Shown: positions 9,468 through 18,106, counted from the first letter of the stretch. The stretch: DNA of 64,000 bases from Clostridia bacterium (GCA_024653205.1 JANLFO010000008.1:45313-109312), one strand, 5' to 3'. Made by a program: numbers and translations. The notes: generated by a model not told the origin, from the letters alone.

Positions 9468-10514
9468 ATGGACCTCGACGCGGTCCTACGCGAGGCGGTT
9501 CAGCTGGGAGCCTCGGACGTACATATCACCATCGGTTTGCCGCCGGTATTCCGCATTCACGGAGAGTTGCGAAGGCAAGAGCACCTGCCGGTGGTAACCC
9601 CTGCGATGGCGGAGGGTGTGCTTCGGCATCTGGTTTCGGAGGAGCTGTACCGGCGATTTCAGGAGTCCGGGGACATGGACTTCGCCTACTCGCTGGCCGG
9701 GGTGGGGCGTTTCCGGGTCAACGCCTTCAGACAACGGGGTAGCGTGGGTCTGGCCATGCGATTGATAAACACGCGCATCCCGTCCCTGGAAGAACTGGAA
9801 CTGCCTCCGATAGTTGCGGAGTTGAGCCGGCGGACCAAGGGGCTGGTACTGGTCACCGGCCCCACCGGCAGCGGCAAGTCTACCACCCTGGCGGCCATGG
9901 TGGGGCTCATTAACCAGGAGCGGGCCTGCCACATCGTCACCCTGGAGGACCCCATCGAGTACGTGCACCGGCACGGCAAGAGCATTATCAACCAGCGAGA
10001 AATCGGGAGCGATACCGAGAGTTTCGGCCGGGCCCTCCGGGCCGCCCTCCGGGAGGACCCGGACGTTATCATGGTGGGGGAAATGCGGGACCTGGAAACC
10101 ATATCTACCGCGATCACCGCCGCGGAGACCGGCCATCTGGTGCTGGCCAGCCTGCATACCGCCAGCGCCACGCAAACGGTTGACCGGATCATCGACGTGT
10201 TTCCTCCCCACCAGCAGTCCCAGGTGCGGGTGCAACTGGCCGATACCCTTGAGGGCATCGTTGCCCAGCAACTGCTGACCCGCGCCGACCGATCCGGCCG
10301 GGTAGTGGCGGTAGAGATCCTGGTTGCCACTCCGGCAGTGCGCAACCTGATCAGGGAGGGCAAGAGCCATCAGCTCCTTTCCGTGATGCAGACCGGCGCC
10401 AGGTACGGGATGTGCACGATGGAAGCCTCGGTGCGGGAGTTGGTGCGTCAGGGCAAGGTAGGAGCCGAGGAGGCGACCCGGGTGCTGAGCGGGTTGGCCG
10501 CTTACCAACCGTAA
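9468..10514 (+). CDS. pilT: Type IV pilus retraction ATPase PilT
   Basis: Hexameric ATPase that depolymerises pili for retraction and twitching. The 348-residue length is typical. It has Walker A GPTGSGKST, EDPIEYVH, Walker B DPDVIMVGEMRD and a C-terminal AVRNLIREGK corresponding to the AIRNLIRE motif needed for retraction. It lacks the MshEN and tetracysteine regions of PilB, which separates it from the extension motor. ATG at 9468 follows GGGGAGAG. The stop codon merges into the Shine-Dalgarno site of pilC. Confidence 0.95.
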   Translation: MDLDAVLREAVQLGASDVHITIGLPPVFRIHGELRRQEHLPVVTPAMAEGVLRHLVSEELYRRFQESGDMDFAYSLAGVGRFRVNAFRQRGSVGLAMRLINTRIPSLEELELPPIVAELSRRTKGLVLVTGPTGSGKSTTLAAMVGLINQERACHIVTLEDPIEYVHRHGKSIINQREIGSDTESFGRALRAALREDPDVIMVGEMRDLETISTAITAAETGHLVLASLHTASATQTVDRIIDVFPPHQQSQVRVQLADTLEGIVAQQLLTRADRSGRVVAVEILVATPAVRNLIREGKSHQLLSVMQTGARYGMCTMEASVRELVRQGKVGAEEATRVLSGLAAYQP

Positions 10515-10532
10515 GGAGGTGAGCGGGCCGGA

Positions 10533-11756
10533 GTGCCTACTTACCGTTACCGGGCGCGCGACGCCCACGGCCGGCTTCGCGTGGGTACCCTGGAGGCGGA
10601 AAACGAGGTGGCCGTGACCCAGGAGCTTCGGCGCCAGCAGTTCTTCCCGGTGGAGGTGAGGCTCCAGCCCGCCGTCGGGCGGCTGCGCCTGCCCCTCCCT
10701 TGGGAGGAGTGGGTTTCACCGCGGCCGAAGAGCGGCGACCTGGCCTTTTTTTGCCGGCAGTTCGCCACCTTAGTGGGCGCCGGCGTGCCGGTGGTGCCCG
10801 GCTTGCGGGCTCTGGCGGAGCAGACCGCCAATCGGGCGCTCAAGACTGCCCTGCGCGGGGCGGTGGGGCGGGTGGAGGGAGGCTCGGGCCTGGCCGAAGC
10901 CCTGGATGCGTTTCCCCGCGTCTTCCCCCGGCTCATGGTGCGCATGGTGGCCGCCGGAGAAGTGGGCGGGATGTTGGACGAGGTTCTGGAGCGCCTGGCA
11001 ACCCACTTCGAGCGGGAGCACGAGCTGTACCAGAAGTTGCGCTCGGCCGTCACCTACCCGGCCTTCGTGCTGTTAGCGGCATTGGGAGTGGTGGCCTTTC
11101 TGTTCCTTCACGTATTGCCCACCTTCGGCCAGTTGCTGGCCGGTCTGGAGGCTCCTCTGCCCTTACCTACGGTCATAGTGTTGGCGGCAGGGGGGGCCGG
11201 CCGTCGGTATTGGTATTTGTGGATTGTGCTGTCGGTGGCGGCGGCGCTGGCGGTAAGGCAGCAGCGGCAGACCTCCCGCGGCCGCCAGCAATGGGATCGC
11301 CTGCTGCTGCGCCTCCCCGCGCTAGGGGAGCTATACCGGCAGATTCTCATTTCCCGACTCAGCCGCACCCTGGGCACCCTCCTTCGGGGCGGGGTGCCGC
11401 TTTTGCAGGCCCTGGAGGTGGTAAAAGGAGTGCTGGGGAACGTGGTTCTGGAGCAGGGGCTGGCGCAGGCACAAGAAGGCATCCGCCGCGGGGAAAGTCT
11501 GGCCGGAGCCCTAGGCCGCACCGGGCTTTTCCCGCCCATGCTCACCGAGATGGTGGCCGTGGGCGAAGAGTCGGGAGCTTTAGACCTTCTGTTGGAACGA
11601 CTGAGCCTATTCTACGACCGGGAAGTTGACGCGGCCGTGAGTCGGCTTACCAGCGTGGTAGAACCCGTTTTGATTCTTTTTCTGGGCGGCGTTGTGGGGC
11701 TAGTAATGGTATCGGTATTGCTTCCCATGCTGACCCTGATACAGAGCGTTCGTTAG
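10533..11756 (+). CDS. pilC: Type IV pilus inner-membrane platform protein PilC
   Basis: Integral membrane platform on which PilB and PilT act. It begins with PTYRYRARDAHGR, typical of the family, and has two T2SSF helical domains (about residues 65-190 and 270-395), each followed by hydrophobic membrane segments, including the C-terminal LGGVVGLVMVSVLLPML helix. At 407 residues it has the family length. The GTG start lies downstream of a full AAGGAGGTG Shine-Dalgarno site that overlaps the pilT stop. Confidence 0.94.
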   Translation: MPTYRYRARDAHGRLRVGTLEAENEVAVTQELRRQQFFPVEVRLQPAVGRLRLPLPWEEWVSPRPKSGDLAFFCRQFATLVGAGVPVVPGLRALAEQTANRALKTALRGAVGRVEGGSGLAEALDAFPRVFPRLMVRMVAAGEVGGMLDEVLERLATHFEREHELYQKLRSAVTYPAFVLLAALGVVAFLFLHVLPTFGQLLAGLEAPLPLPTVIVLAAGGAGRRYWYLWIVLSVAAALAVRQQRQTSRGRQQWDRLLLRLPALGELYRQILISRLSRTLGTLLRGGVPLLQALEVVKGVLGNVVLEQGLAQAQEGIRRGESLAGALGRTGLFPPMLTEMVAVGEESGALDLLLERLSLFYDREVDAAVSRLTSVVEPVLILFLGGVVGLVMVSVLLPMLTLIQSVR

Positions 11757-11819
11757 CCAAAAAATTTTCCAAACCGAGGCCTGGTTGGGAGGAGAGCAGC
11801 ATCGGCAGGCGAAAAAAAA

Positions 11820-11825
11820 TATAAT
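11820..11825 (+). promoter_or_regulatory. Probable -10 element of the pilA promoter
   Basis: A perfect TATAAT preceded by an A-tract lies 63 bases after pilC. Transcription from here would start just upstream of the riboswitch P1 stem at 11839. No good -35 hexamer is visible at the right spacing, so the promoter may need an activator or be weak. Confidence 0.5.
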
Positions 11826-11838
11826 CCTAAATTAGGAA

Positions 11839-11930
11839 GTACCCGAAAGGGCAAACCCGGCGAAAGCCGGGGGCGCAAAGCTACGGGCCTACGGACGGAA
11901 TGGTCTAGGGCGGCCGGGCTGCCGAGGTAC
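11839..11930 (+). promoter_or_regulatory. GEMM-I cyclic di-GMP riboswitch aptamer
   Basis: The stretch matches the class I c-di-GMP (GEMM) aptamer. It has GGGCAAACC, a CGGC-GAAA-GCCG tetraloop hairpin, the invariant CGCAAAGC, and a CCTA...ATGG tetraloop-receptor arm with GCCGGGCTGCCGA closing the second helix. P1 is formed by GTACC (11839-11843) with GGTAC (11926-11930). It lies 230 bases upstream of the major pilin gene, so c-di-GMP should control pilin expression. The direction of control cannot be read with confidence: no T-run terminator follows the aptamer, so regulation may be translational or involve the long downstream leader. Confidence 0.92.
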
Positions 11931-12159
11931 GCAACCGCGGCGGCCCGGCCTCTGCATGCTAGCTCTTGGCGGGAAGGTGGTTTGCCCTGCTGGAGGCCAA
12001 AGGCATGGGGTGCCGAGCCGGCAAACCAGCAGCGGGGGTGGTGACCAGGCATTCTGACAATGACGTGGACGTCCTGAGTTATTGCCGAAATTGGGCGGGG
12101 TATGAGGTTCTAGCGGGTAACGGCGTGCGTGTATGACCCTAGGGTAAGGAGGTACGTCT
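11931..12159 (+). other. Long structured leader between the c-di-GMP aptamer and pilA
   Basis: No gene is visible in these 229 bases. Two helices compete for the same bases: 11978-11986 (TGGTTTGCC) pairs perfectly with 12020-12028, while 11987-11993 (CTGCTGG) pairs with 12026-12032. A small GGCA...TGCC hairpin (12003-12015) lies in the enclosed loop. A TAAGGAGGT Shine-Dalgarno site ends at 12152. The region may be the riboswitch expression platform or an additional regulatory RNA; both are inference. Confidence 0.5.
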
Positions 12160-12696
12160 ATGCGAAGGCTGCTGAAGCGCGAGCGAGGATTTACCCTTAT
12201 TGAACTGCTAGTGGTAATTGCGATCATCGGCATTTTGGCAGCGGTAATTACGCCTAACGCCTTCCAATCAATTGAGAAGAGCAAGGTAGCAGCTGCCGAG
12301 GCGGACTATAAGGCCATCAAGGCGGCCGCAATGAACTTTTATACGGATACTGGGCTCTGGCCTCCAACCTACACTAGTTCGGTGCCAGACTCCTACCTCA
12401 CCACGACTCCGACGTCGGGTTACAATGGCTGGGCCGGGCCTTACCTCGAGCGTTGGCCCAGCCGCAATCCGTGGGGCGGTGTCTACAGGTTTTACAATAG
12501 TTCGTCCCCCCCTACAGGCCATCCGTGGGGAGCCCTTACTGGTAGCGGCACCTACAGATGGTTATATGTCGATCGAGTACCGGGGGTGGGCTCAAGCCCA
12601 ACGGGCGCCGCGGCGAAGCTCAAGAACGATCTGGGAGATGTTGTCTACGTTCCCTCGTCGGGTAACGTACTTTACATCCTAATCTCCAAGGACTAA
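12160..12696 (+). CDS. pilA: Major type IV pilin (prepilin)
   Basis: Structural subunit of the pilus. It has a class III signal: a ten-residue basic leader ending in glycine, cleaved before F11 of [19 protein letters not shown], with the conserved glutamate E15 at position five of the mature protein. The remaining 140 residues form a Ser/Thr/Tyr/Gly-rich globular domain with no cysteines, so no disulfide-bounded D-region. The ATG lies eight bases behind TAAGGAGGT. It is the only gene directly downstream of the c-di-GMP aptamer and is separated from pilD by 73 bases. Confidence 0.93.
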   Translation: MRRLLKRERGFTLIELLVVIAIIGILAAVITPNAFQSIEKSKVAAAEADYKAIKAAAMNFYTDTGLWPPTYTSSVPDSYLTTTPTSGYNGWAGPYLERWPSRNPWGGVYRFYNSSSPPTGHPWGALTGSGTYRWLYVDRVPGVGSSPTGAAAKLKNDLGDVVYVPSSGNVLYILISKD

Positions 12697-12769
12697 CGAA
12701 AGACTAAACCGAAGGTAGCTTTTCAAGGCCTGGGGTTTGGTTTCGGTGGTCCAGGCGGGCTCTACTTGC

Positions 12770-13522
12770 ATGCTGGCTTTCCTCATTCTGTCGCTAGGTG
12801 TAGCTATCGGCAGCTTCCTCAACGTTTGCATCTACCGCATCCCCAGGGGGGAATCGCTGGTATTCCCCCCTTCTCACTGCCCTTATTGCGGGCACCGGCT
12901 TGGGCCGGCGGACCTGGTGCCGGTGCTGAGCTACTTGTGGCTCAGGGGGCGCTGCCGGTATTGCAGGGAGAGGATTTCGCCCCAATATCCCCTGGTAGAA
13001 TTAGGCACCGGCGGCCTTTTCCTGTTGCTCTGCCACCTCTACGGGCCCTCGCCCGAGCTGGTAAGCCGGCTGGTGCTGGCCTCGGGGCTCTTGGTGGCGG
13101 CGCTGATTGACGCGCGCCATTACCGCATCCCCAACCAAGTGGTGGCCTTTCTCGCCGCCAGCGGGGTGGCCCTGAATCTATGGACCCAGGAACTGGCGTG
13201 GTGGCAGGTGGCCGCCGGCGCCGGGATAGGAGGAGGAGTCTTGGCGGCGTTGGCGCTCTTGAGCCGGGGCGGAATGGGTGAGGGCGATGTGAAGCTGGCC
13301 GGGGCTGTCGGCCTTTATCTTGGTCCGGCCGGAGCAGTGATGACCTTGTTCTTGGCCGCCGCCCTGGGCGCGATAATAGGAGGGCTACTGATTCTGCTCG
13401 GCCGCCGGGGCCGAAAGGAGCCCATTCCTTTTGCCCCGTTTCTGGCCGTGGCCGCGGTAACGGTTCACACAGCCGGGGAAACACTTTGGCAATTTTATCT
13501 GTCCTGGGCGGGCTGGTCGTAG
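12770..13522 (+). CDS. pilD: Prepilin leader peptidase / N-methyltransferase
   Basis: Membrane aspartyl peptidase (A24A family) that cleaves prepilin leaders after glycine and methylates the new N-terminus. The N-terminal methylase part contains the zinc-type pairs CPYC and CRYC. The two catalytic aspartates lie in LIDARHYRIPN and GGMGEGDVKLAG. Several membrane helices follow. ATG at 12770 gives the family-typical start MLAFLILSLGVAIGSFLNV; GTG 12746 and TTG 12737 are alternatives, and no start has a strong Shine-Dalgarno site. All five prepilin-like proteins nearby are likely substrates, except perhaps the PilX-like one. Confidence 0.93.
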   Translation: MLAFLILSLGVAIGSFLNVCIYRIPRGESLVFPPSHCPYCGHRLGPADLVPVLSYLWLRGRCRYCRERISPQYPLVELGTGGLFLLLCHLYGPSPELVSRLVLASGLLVAALIDARHYRIPNQVVAFLAASGVALNLWTQELAWWQVAAGAGIGGGVLAALALLSRGGMGEGDVKLAGAVGLYLGPAGAVMTLFLAAALGAIIGGLLILLGRRGRKEPIPFAPFLAVAAVTVHTAGETLWQFYLSWAGWS

Positions 13523-13601
13523 TCCACGAGGCTAGCGAAAGGGATTCTGCCCACGAAAGCCGGAGGTTCCGGGGAGGAAAAGGAGGCCTAGGCGTCGAAA
13601 T

Positions 13602-13627
13602 GGGCCCACAGGCGGGCCTTTTGTTTT
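13602..13627 (+). terminator. Probable intrinsic terminator before the pseudopilin genes
   Basis: GGCCC (13603-13607) pairs with GGGCC (13614-13618) around a six-base loop, and a T-rich tract TTTTGTTTT follows. It lies between pilD and the first minor pseudopilin gene. The preceding 80 bases (13523-13600) hold no gene but are purine-rich with several short GC arms. Confidence 0.55.
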
Positions 13628-13659
13628 CGAACCAGGTTGGACACGAGGGGCAGTAAGCA

Positions 13660-14151
13660 TTGCACGCGTCAAGAGACTGTGGCCTGACCTTAGTCGAACT
13701 CTTGCTGGTTATGGCGATACTGGGCACCCTGGTGGCGGTAGTGGCGCCCGAGGGCCAACGGTGGGTGCAGGACTACCGACTTAAGGAGGCGACGGAGATG
13801 GTGGCGGCCGACCTTCGCCTGCTCCGCCAGGGGGCCGTAGCCGGAGAGAGTACTAATTGGGAAATACGGTTTAATTTTGCCAGCGATCCTCACCAATATC
13901 TCATCAAACGGGGGCTAGAGATAGGGGGCACCAAGATCGTTAGGCGGCTTCCCAGCGGGATCGCCTTCGAGGGCTCGGTGGTGGTCGGCAACGGAAAGAT
14001 TGCTAATGTGGTGCGCTTCAACCTGGAGGGCACGCCCAATTCCGGCTCCATAGACATAACCATCCCTCTGATGGATGAGGTTAGCCGCCGCCAGCGCTTC
14101 GTCAAGGTGGGTGGCACAACGGGCCACATCTGGGTAACTGACCGGCGTTAA
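13660..14151 (+). CDS. Minor pseudopilin, GspH/FimT-like
   Basis: A 163-residue prepilin-like protein with an eight-residue leader and cleavage predicted after G8. The mature protein begins LTLVELLLVMAILGTLVAVV, with leucine instead of the usual phenylalanine and glutamate at position five. The globular part is beta-rich, as in GspH/FimT minor pseudopilins that prime pilus assembly. TTG at 13660 sits nine bases after CGAGGGG. It begins a run of four minor pilin genes. Confidence 0.82.
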   Translation: MHASRDCGLTLVELLLVMAILGTLVAVVAPEGQRWVQDYRLKEATEMVAADLRLLRQGAVAGESTNWEIRFNFASDPHQYLIKRGLEIGGTKIVRRLPSGIAFEGSVVVGNGKIANVVRFNLEGTPNSGSIDITIPLMDEVSRRQRFVKVGGTTGHIWVTDRR

Positions 14152-14188
14152 GGCGCACCGGGCGGCGGGCCGGAGGGGAGCGGAGGCT

Positions 14189-14638
14189 ATGCCCAAAGGT
14201 TACTCAGACTACCGCCCTGTCGCGGCCGGGTTCACCTTCGTAGAGGTGCTGGCGGCCTTGGCGGTCTTGGCCCTGGCGCTGGTGCCCCTGATGGACTTGT
14301 ATACCCAGAGCCTGAGAGTGGGTGAGCGGGCGGGGGAAGAGAGTTTGCTCGCCTGGCTGGCGCAGGGAAAGATGGAGCAGTACCTGTATTGGTTTCGCCA
14401 ATACCAGGGTCAAGGGCCCACCTTGGGCCAACGGCTGCAGGGTGACGGAGTTGACCTGGATCCCAGCGATGGGGTGGAGGCAGAGTTTAGACCCTTTGCC
14501 GGGTTTCCGGATTACGCCTACCGGGCCTTCTTGACCCCGGCTTACGGAGACGCCTCCCCGCGCCAGCTACGTAAGCTGAAAGTAGAGGTCCGGGGGCCTG
14601 GAGGGCATCAGGCGGTTCTAACTACCCTGGTGTGGTGA
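14189..14638 (+). CDS. Minor prepilin, PilV/GspI-like
   Basis: A 149-residue protein with a 14-residue leader ending in glycine, then FTFVEVLAALAVLALALVPL, the usual class III transmembrane segment with glutamate at mature position five. It probably forms part of the minor pilin priming complex with the flanking FimT-like and PilW-like proteins. The ATG follows a strong GGAGGGGAGCGGAGG region. Assignment to PilV/GspI rests on gene order and length rather than diagnostic residues. Confidence 0.8.
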   Translation: MPKGYSDYRPVAAGFTFVEVLAALAVLALALVPLMDLYTQSLRVGERAGEESLLAWLAQGKMEQYLYWFRQYQGQGPTLGQRLQGDGVDLDPSDGVEAEFRPFAGFPDYAYRAFLTPAYGDASPRQLRKLKVEVRGPGGHQAVLTTLVW

Positions 14639-14654
14639 GGCTGGTGCGGGTGGG

Positions 14655-15254
14655 ATGGCTGCTCTTGCGGCGGGTGACGAGCGAGGGAAGAAACGATCGG
14701 GCCGGCAAAGCGGTTGGTGGCAGGACGGCGCCGGGTTTACACTTCTGGAAATGTTGATCGCGGCGGTTCTGATGGTAACCGTAGTGGGGGCCGCCTACGC
14801 TTTGCTTCAACAGGGGGCCCTCTCCTGGCAAGTGCAGGTGGCCCGGGAGGAGGCACAGGACAGCCTGCGGGTGGCCCTGGCCAGGATGGGCAAGTATGGC
14901 CGGGAGGCAGCGGCGGTGAAGGTGGACGAGAACCACTCGGCTTTAACCCTTAAGTGGTGGGATGCCAACGAAACCAACCCCGACAAGCAATGGAAGGAGA
15001 TCCGTTACCAGGTCAAGGACGGAGTGCTCAAGGAGGGGCGGGCGAGCGGCCCCCGCATCGGGTGGCTAATCAATCCCAGCTACAACTGGCGGGTTCTGGC
15101 CGATCGGGTGGTCGGCGCGGAATTTGAGCTGAAGCCTGTCGAAGGAGAGGGCGACTGCCGGTTGGTGGAGATAGCGCTGCGGGCCCAGGATAGGCGCGGA
15201 ACCGAACGCCGGGTCAAGGTTGCTTTTCTGGCCAGGGCAGTCTTGCTCCCCTAA
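14655..15254 (+). CDS. Minor prepilin, PilW/GspJ-like
   Basis: A 199-residue prepilin-like protein. The leader is unusually long (27 residues, charged, Gly-rich) and ends GAG before FTLLEMLIAAVLMVTVVGAA, with glutamate at position five of the mature chain. The C-terminal region is a beta-rich soluble domain. Order and size suggest the PilW/GspJ role in the tip complex. The next gene starts 22 bases downstream. Confidence 0.8.
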   Translation: MAALAAGDERGKKRSGRQSGWWQDGAGFTLLEMLIAAVLMVTVVGAAYALLQQGALSWQVQVAREEAQDSLRVALARMGKYGREAAAVKVDENHSALTLKWWDANETNPDKQWKEIRYQVKDGVLKEGRASGPRIGWLINPSYNWRVLADRVVGAEFELKPVEGEGDCRLVEIALRAQDRRGTERRVKVAFLARAVLLP

Positions 15255-15276
15255 GTACAGGGAGGATAGGCGGTCG

Positions 15277-16539
15277 GTGCCGAAGATGGGGCGGGGAGTG
15301 AGCACGAAAAGGGCGGGTGCGCTACCCAGGGGCCTTCTCGGTCAGCGGGGTGTGGCCCTGGTAACGGTGTTGTTGGCCCTGGCTGTGTTGTTAGGATTGG
15401 GTCTGGCCGGGTTGAGTCTGGCCCTCACCTACCGGGAGTTGAGCAACACGGAGCTGAGGAGCCTGCAGGCCTTCTACGCTGCGGAAGCGGGGTTGGCTGC
15501 GGCCCTGGCGGCGCTGGGTGCCGATTGGTCCTGGTCGGGATATCCCGGCGATGATCTTCCGCCGGAGGCGGCGCTGCTGGAGGGCGAGGGCGCAAGGATC
15601 CGAGAGATTAAAGTGGAGGACCTGGGAGACATGCTCCAGATCGAGGCTCAGGGTGAGGCCGGCGGCCGGACGCGCCGGGTGGCGGCTTGGGTCCAGAGGC
15701 CGGCGTGGGCGTATGGCCTGGTCTTGGGTGCGCAGGAGGCGGTCGGGTTTACCGGTAACACCTTTCTCCGGGGCACTCTGGTTTTCGCCGGGGACGTGGA
15801 GATCGGTCCTTCGGTTCAGGTAGGTGACAGCGAGGCCAGGGACGGCTGGATCATCTCCGGAGGAAACGTGACCAATAAGGGCCGGATCTACGGTGGGGTA
15901 AGAGCTGTGGGGGAAATCAAGACCCTCAATCCCGGAGTGATCGAGGGCACCGTCCAAGAGAACGCCCCTCCTTTCCTGCCAGGGTTTTCCGCGCCTGACA
16001 TGACCGCCTACCGCGACAGGGCGGCACAGGTAATCCGGGGGGACCTGGCGTGGGGCCAAGACGAACTGCAGGCGTTTATTGACGCCCATACTCCCGACGG
16101 GGCGGTTCTGTTTGTGGAGGGGAAGCTTACCCTTGGGAGTGAGGGGAACAAAGAGAGTCATGGAAACAAAGCCATCGCCTACAGCGGCCGCGCCGTCCTG
16201 GTGGCGACGAACGGCATCGAGATAGCCGCCGATATAGTGAGGGCCGAAGGCGCCGAGGCAACCAGCGCCCTCGCCTTGATCGCTGGCGGAGACATCGAGG
16301 TGGGTAACCACGAAGTGCAGGCCGTGCTGTGGACGGGATCCAACCTCAAGGTCCACAGCCAGACCAAGATTGTGGGGGCGGTGGCAGCATGGAATCTGGA
16401 TCGCCAGGGTGAGGCCGATCCAATGTTCGAACTTTCTTATGACGGGCAACTAGTGGGCCTATTCTTGGGCCCTGGCTCGCCCCTTCTTTCCTCCGCGGTC
16501 GCTCCTCGGATTGTCCGTTGGTGGACGAAGGATTTGTAA
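15277..16539 (+). CDS. PilX-like pilus assembly protein with a large extracellular domain
   Basis: A 420-residue protein whose N-terminus matches the PilX N-domain: a basic region, QRGVALVTVLLALAVLLGLG as membrane helix, then an AAEAGLAAAL helix. It lacks the position-five glutamate of true pilins. The rest is Gly/Val-rich beta structure with repeated NxT/GxV patterns resembling a polymer-forming or beta-helix fold, which may be displayed at the pilus tip. GTG at 15277 is preferred because AGGGAGGATAGG ends ten bases upstream; ATG 15286 is the alternative. Its 3' end lies close to the pilM start. Confidence 0.75.
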   Translation: MPKMGRGVSTKRAGALPRGLLGQRGVALVTVLLALAVLLGLGLAGLSLALTYRELSNTELRSLQAFYAAEAGLAAALAALGADWSWSGYPGDDLPPEAALLEGEGARIREIKVEDLGDMLQIEAQGEAGGRTRRVAAWVQRPAWAYGLVLGAQEAVGFTGNTFLRGTLVFAGDVEIGPSVQVGDSEARDGWIISGGNVTNKGRIYGGVRAVGEIKTLNPGVIEGTVQENAPPFLPGFSAPDMTAYRDRAAQVIRGDLAWGQDELQAFIDAHTPDGAVLFVEGKLTLGSEGNKESHGNKAIAYSGRAVLVATNGIEIAADIVRAEGAEATSALALIAGGDIEVGNHEVQAVLWTGSNLKVHSQTKIVGAVAAWNLDRQGEADPMFELSYDGQLVGLFLGPGSPLLSSAVAPRIVRWWTKDL

Positions 16540-16550
16540 GGGGTGGGAAG

Positions 16551-17564
16551 GTGGGTAGGGGGCTAAGCGCCTTCCGGGTGGGTCGTCGCAGTTATCTCGG
16601 CTTCGATTTGGGGGCCTCGGCGGTGCGGGCGGTGGAGGTAGTCGGGCTTGGGAAGCGGTGGCGGGCCCGGACGGCGGTAACCCAGGCCCTTCCGCCGGGC
16701 GCAGTGGCTGACGGAGCGGTACGGGCTCCGGCGGTGGTGGCGGAAATTCTAAGAGATTTGGCGGCCGGGCAAGGGTGGCTGGGACGCAAGGCATTTGCCT
16801 CCGTGGGCGGCAGCCGCCTCATTACCCGGCACTTGCGCCTGCCCCTTATGCCCCGGGCGGAGCTGGAACGGGCCCTGAGGTATGAGGCCGAGCAGTATTT
16901 GCCGGTGGGGATGGCGGAGCAGAGCGTGGATTTTGCCTTGCTGGGGAAGGAGCGGGACGAAGAGGGGGAAATGTGGGCGGTGCTGCTGGCCGCCGTTCCC
17001 TTGGAAATGGCCCGCAGCTATGCGCAAGTGTTTGAGGCGGCAGGGCTCTCGTTGGTGGCACTGGATATCGTGCCCCTGGCCTGGCAACGGGTGCTGGTCG
17101 CGGCGCTGGGCGATTCCCCGGCGGAGCGGGCGGTGGGGGTAATCGACCTGGGGTATTCCTGCACCCACATAGTGATTCTGTACGGCTCCCAGGTGGAGCT
17201 GTGCCGCTCGCTGCCCCAGGGCTGGGGGTCGTCGGCTGCGGCTTCGACGGCTTACGAGGTGGCGGCCACCGCGGCAGCGGCAAATCCGGCGCCCTCCGCG
17301 GGCCGGGCCTGGGAGGATGCCTTAGAGGGCATTTCCTACGAGGTGCGCCGCTCGGTGGATTTCTTTCGGGCCCAGCGGCGGTCCGCAGGCTGGGGTAGCC
17401 TATACCTCAGCGGTGCCTTAGGCCAGTCTTCGGAAGTCTGCTCCTGGCTGGAGGCGGAGATCGGGTTGCCGGTTAAGCCCCTATGGCCCTTGATGGAAGG
17501 CCTGTCCGTGGATCCGGAAGCAGCCGTGGCCCTGGGAACCGCGTTACGGCAGGTGATACCTTAG
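16551..17564 (+). CDS. pilM: Type IV pilus assembly actin-like ATPase PilM
   Basis: Cytoplasmic actin-fold ATPase that binds the N-terminal tail of PilN. It contains the phosphate-1-type loop FDLGASAVRAVEV (residues 18-30), the second-lobe motif GVIDLGYSCTHIVIL and a closing SGAL segment, with a Pro/Ala-rich linker near residue 240. GTG at 16551 is chosen for its AAGGGG spacing; TTG 16518 would add 11 residues overlapping the upstream gene. It overlaps the pilN start by one base, indicating translational coupling. Confidence 0.9.
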   Translation: MGRGLSAFRVGRRSYLGFDLGASAVRAVEVVGLGKRWRARTAVTQALPPGAVADGAVRAPAVVAEILRDLAAGQGWLGRKAFASVGGSRLITRHLRLPLMPRAELERALRYEAEQYLPVGMAEQSVDFALLGKERDEEGEMWAVLLAAVPLEMARSYAQVFEAAGLSLVALDIVPLAWQRVLVAALGDSPAERAVGVIDLGYSCTHIVILYGSQVELCRSLPQGWGSSAAASTAYEVAATAAAANPAPSAGRAWEDALEGISYEVRRSVDFFRAQRRSAGWGSLYLSGALGQSSEVCSWLEAEIGLPVKPLWPLMEGLSVDPEAAVALGTALRQVIP

Positions 17565-18106
17565 TGCCGGCGGTCAATCTTTTGCCTCCCGAGTTACGGC
17601 CCCACCCCCGAAGCCTGCCCTGGCGGCAGGTGGCGCTTTTGGCGGTGTGCCTGGCCGTCGCCGCCGGGCTGGGCTTGGCGGGTGCCACTTATTGGCGCCT
17701 GGTGCAGGAGCTGCAGGGGGCGACCGTGGCCAGAGCGGGGGTAGCGGAGAAGGCCACGGAAGCCGAAGAATTGGAACGGCAACTCGCCCAGATCGGCCAG
17801 GAACAGGCGGCCCTGGAGGAAGTGCTTCAGAAGCGCTTTCTGTGGTCTCGCTTTTTGGCGGACCTGCGGGCTAGCATGCCTGAGGAAGTTTGGCTGACGG
17901 ATCTCTCCCTTCAGGCGGCAGACCTCACTTTGGAGGGCGGCGCCGAATCGCCTTTAGGAGTGGCCCGGTTTGTGGAGCAACTGGCGCTGCTGGACGGCGT
18001 CCGGGAGCCGAAGTTGGTGAAGGTGGAAGGGGATTCGGAGTTGAAATTCACCGTAAAGGCAGTATTGGAAAGACCTCTGCTGCCGGAGCGAGGGGAAGGG
18101 GATTGA
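17564..18106 (+). CDS. pilN: Type IV pilus assembly protein PilN
   Basis: Bitopic inner-membrane protein. The mature N-terminus PAVNLLPPELR matches the short conserved NLLP motif that docks into PilM. One membrane helix follows (about residues 24-44), then a coiled coil and a ferredoxin-like periplasm-side domain. At 180 residues the length is typical. The GTG start overlaps the pilM stop by one base and the 3' end overlaps pilO by four bases. In this monoderm organism PilMNO would form an alignment complex without an outer-membrane secretin. Confidence 0.88.
   Translation: MPAVNLLPPELRPHPRSLPWRQVALLAVCLAVAAGLGLAGATYWRLVQELQGATVARAGVAEKATEAEELERQLAQIGQEQAALEEVLQKRFLWSRFLADLRASMPEEVWLTDLSLQAADLTLEGGAESPLGVARFVEQLALLDGVREPKLVKVEGDSELKFTVKAVLERPLLPERGEGD

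Noticed and set aside
11978..12032. Rho-independent terminator after the c-di-GMP aptamer
   Set aside because: The hairpins are strong but no T-run follows either helix.
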